From contig DIFE01000011.1 of NCBI GenBank assembly GCA_002418985.1, positions 1 to 5,929 on the forward strand: a stretch of DNA of 5,929 nucleotides, written 5' to 3'. The notes beneath the pieces are model-generated. The model searched no databases. It was not told where the DNA came from and was given only the letters and a program-made list of their open reading frames with translations. This DNA comes from Deltaproteobacteria bacterium UBA5756 (GTDB lineage Bacteria > Desulfobacterota > Syntrophorhabdia > Syntrophorhabdales > Syntrophorhabdaceae). Positions 5,038 through 5,929 of this stretch are shown here, piece after piece. Position numbers and translations under genes: made by a program. Numbering within the stretch: position 1 is the stretch's first letter; each line of letters begins with the position of its first letter.

Positions 5038-5610
5038 TCATTCAGCGGGCAGGTTTTTGCCGGCGTCCTGGGAGAGTATCAGCTTTCGCACCCCATGACC
5101 GTACCGGAAAAATGTCCCCACAATCTGTCCTCTCTGAGTCTTCTCGGTGCTTAGCGCCGCCGCATAGTCGACAGCCACGGAGCCGTATTCGTCGGCGATT
5201 TCCGGATCAGCCCCCTTCGACAAAAGCAGATTGACGGTTTCAAGTGACCCGCTTTTGCATGCCCAGTTGAGAGGGGTGCGCCCCGATCTGTCCTGGGCGT
5301 TGATGTTCGCCGAATACTTCAGGAGCATGAACGAAACCCGCGCGTGTCCGAGGCGACAGGCGACATGCAGCGGAGTCTCCTCCCATTTGTTCCTTGCGTC
5401 CACATCTGCGCCATGCTCCAGGAGGAGCCGGACCGCCCCGGGATTGGGGTTGAAAGAAGCGCAGTGAAGGAGGGTATTGAGATCGCTGGTTCTGACGTTG
5501 ACATCCCCCGTGGTCTCAATAAAGCTCTTCAGATCCTGGATCGCATTCGTCGTGGCAACACGGAAGACCAGCCTGTCATCCGGCGCATTCTGTCGTGAGG
5601 GCATCTGCAT
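5038..5610 (-). CDS. Ankyrin-repeat protein
   Basis: A 190-residue protein built largely of ankyrin repeats, which act as scaffolds for protein-protein contacts. Three full 33-residue repeats are visible: residues 42-74 (NTLLHCASFN...LLLEHGADVDARN), 75-107 (TPLHVACRLGH...LLKYSANINAQD) and 108-140 (TPLNWACKSGS...LLLSKGADPEIAD). A degenerate repeat (SVAVDYAAALS) caps the C-terminus, and a short half-repeat-like segment (ATTNAIQDLKSFIE) precedes the first. There is no signal peptide or catalytic domain, so the partner cannot be named. The frame is open upstream to an ATG at 5847, but that part looks non-coding and contains the likely promoter. ATG 5610 follows AGGA by 3 bases, while the in-frame ATG 5604 lies 9 bases from it; either may be used. 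No neighbour suggests a pathway. Confidence 0.88.
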   Translation of the reverse strand: MQMPSRQNAPDDRLVFRVATTNAIQDLKSFIETTGDVNVRTSDLNTLLHCASFNPNPGAVRLLLEHGADVDARNKWEETPLHVACRLGHARVSFMLLKYSANINAQDRSGRTPLNWACKSGSLETVNLLLSKGADPEIADEYGSVAVDYAAALSTEKTQRGQIVGTFFRYGHGVRKLILSQDAGKNLPAE

Positions 5611-5929
5611 GTTTCCTGTAGGTTTCGGGCCGCGCTGGTATGGTGTGCCGGACCGTGAATATCTGTGTATTCGCAAGTCTACACCATTTTGCTCCAGAGT
5701 ACAACAGTGCAATACAATAGCCCGCAGTCGCTCACAGGCCCTTACGGAAGAGAAATCCCCGCCCCAGAAAACGGCGGAGTTGATCGGCACCTTGTGTTCA
5801 AGGCCGTAAAAAGAAGTGAGAACGAAAAGGACAAAAGACTGTCTCACGCCCGTTCGTCGCTAGCGCTCCTCTCTGGAGGCAATGAAGAAAGGCTGGGGAG
5901 GAAGCTTTAAAAGAATTGCGTCCAGATCC
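5611..5929 (-). other. Region upstream of the ankyrin gene, no gene assigned
   Basis: No convincing gene is seen. An open frame continuing the ankyrin gene to 5847 has a composition unlike the gene itself and resembles no family I know. The part nearest the gene would be its leader, which contains a small GAATA/TATTC stem. At 5816-5847, minus strand, GTGAGA and TCTCAC can pair and are followed by TTCTTTTT, which might be the terminator of a gene beyond the window; this is weak. Confidence 0.4.
5676..5704 (-). promoter_or_regulatory. Candidate sigma-70 promoter of the ankyrin gene
   Basis: On the minus strand TTGTAC (5704-5699) and TAGACT (5681-5676) are separated by exactly 17 bases, each matching four of six consensus positions. 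Transcription would begin near 5669, giving a leader of about 60 bases to the start at 5610. This placement supports the shorter protein and argues against translation from 5847. Confidence 0.45.

Overview
This 5.9 kb window looks like an ordinary chromosomal segment from a Gram-negative, moderately GC-rich bacterium. It holds six protein-coding genes: a dodecin, a PEBP-family protein, Tex, an exported RcnB-like protein, a small basic helical protein and an ankyrin-repeat protein. Signal peptides, strong AGGAGG-type ribosome binding sites and dispersed GC-rich palindromes in the intergenic spaces would fit a Desulfobacterota (deltaproteobacterial) lineage. That placement is an inference from gene content and style, not something the sequence proves.

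Layout: bases 1-232 are non-coding, with a partial dispersed repeat, AGTAAGG-like repeats and a rho-independent terminator facing the minus-strand dodecin gene (233-448). Next on the minus strand is a YbhB/YbcL-type PEBP gene (541-1068), which has two well-formed translation starts, one with and one without an export signal. A 136-base divergent promoter region separates it from tex on the plus strand (1205-3349). A 238-base spacer with predicted secondary structure precedes the exported RcnB-like gene (3588-4163), which ends at a strong hairpin (4193-4247). A 96-residue coiled-coil-like protein with a lysine-rich tail follows (4401-4691). Bases 4692-5037 are non-coding and repeat-rich, including a 182-base element with 32-base inverted ends. 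The window closes with an ankyrin-repeat gene on the minus strand (5038-5610) and its promoter region.

The genes do not form an evident pathway; strand changes and private promoters or terminators suggest mostly single-gene transcription units. I found no phage, CRISPR, toxin-antitoxin, defence or biosynthetic system. The observations most worth a second look are a 24-base inverted repeat whose copies lie at 2-25 and 4723-4746, the MITE/REPIN-like element at 4841-5022, the duplicated translation start of the PEBP gene, and the structured leader of the RcnB-like gene.
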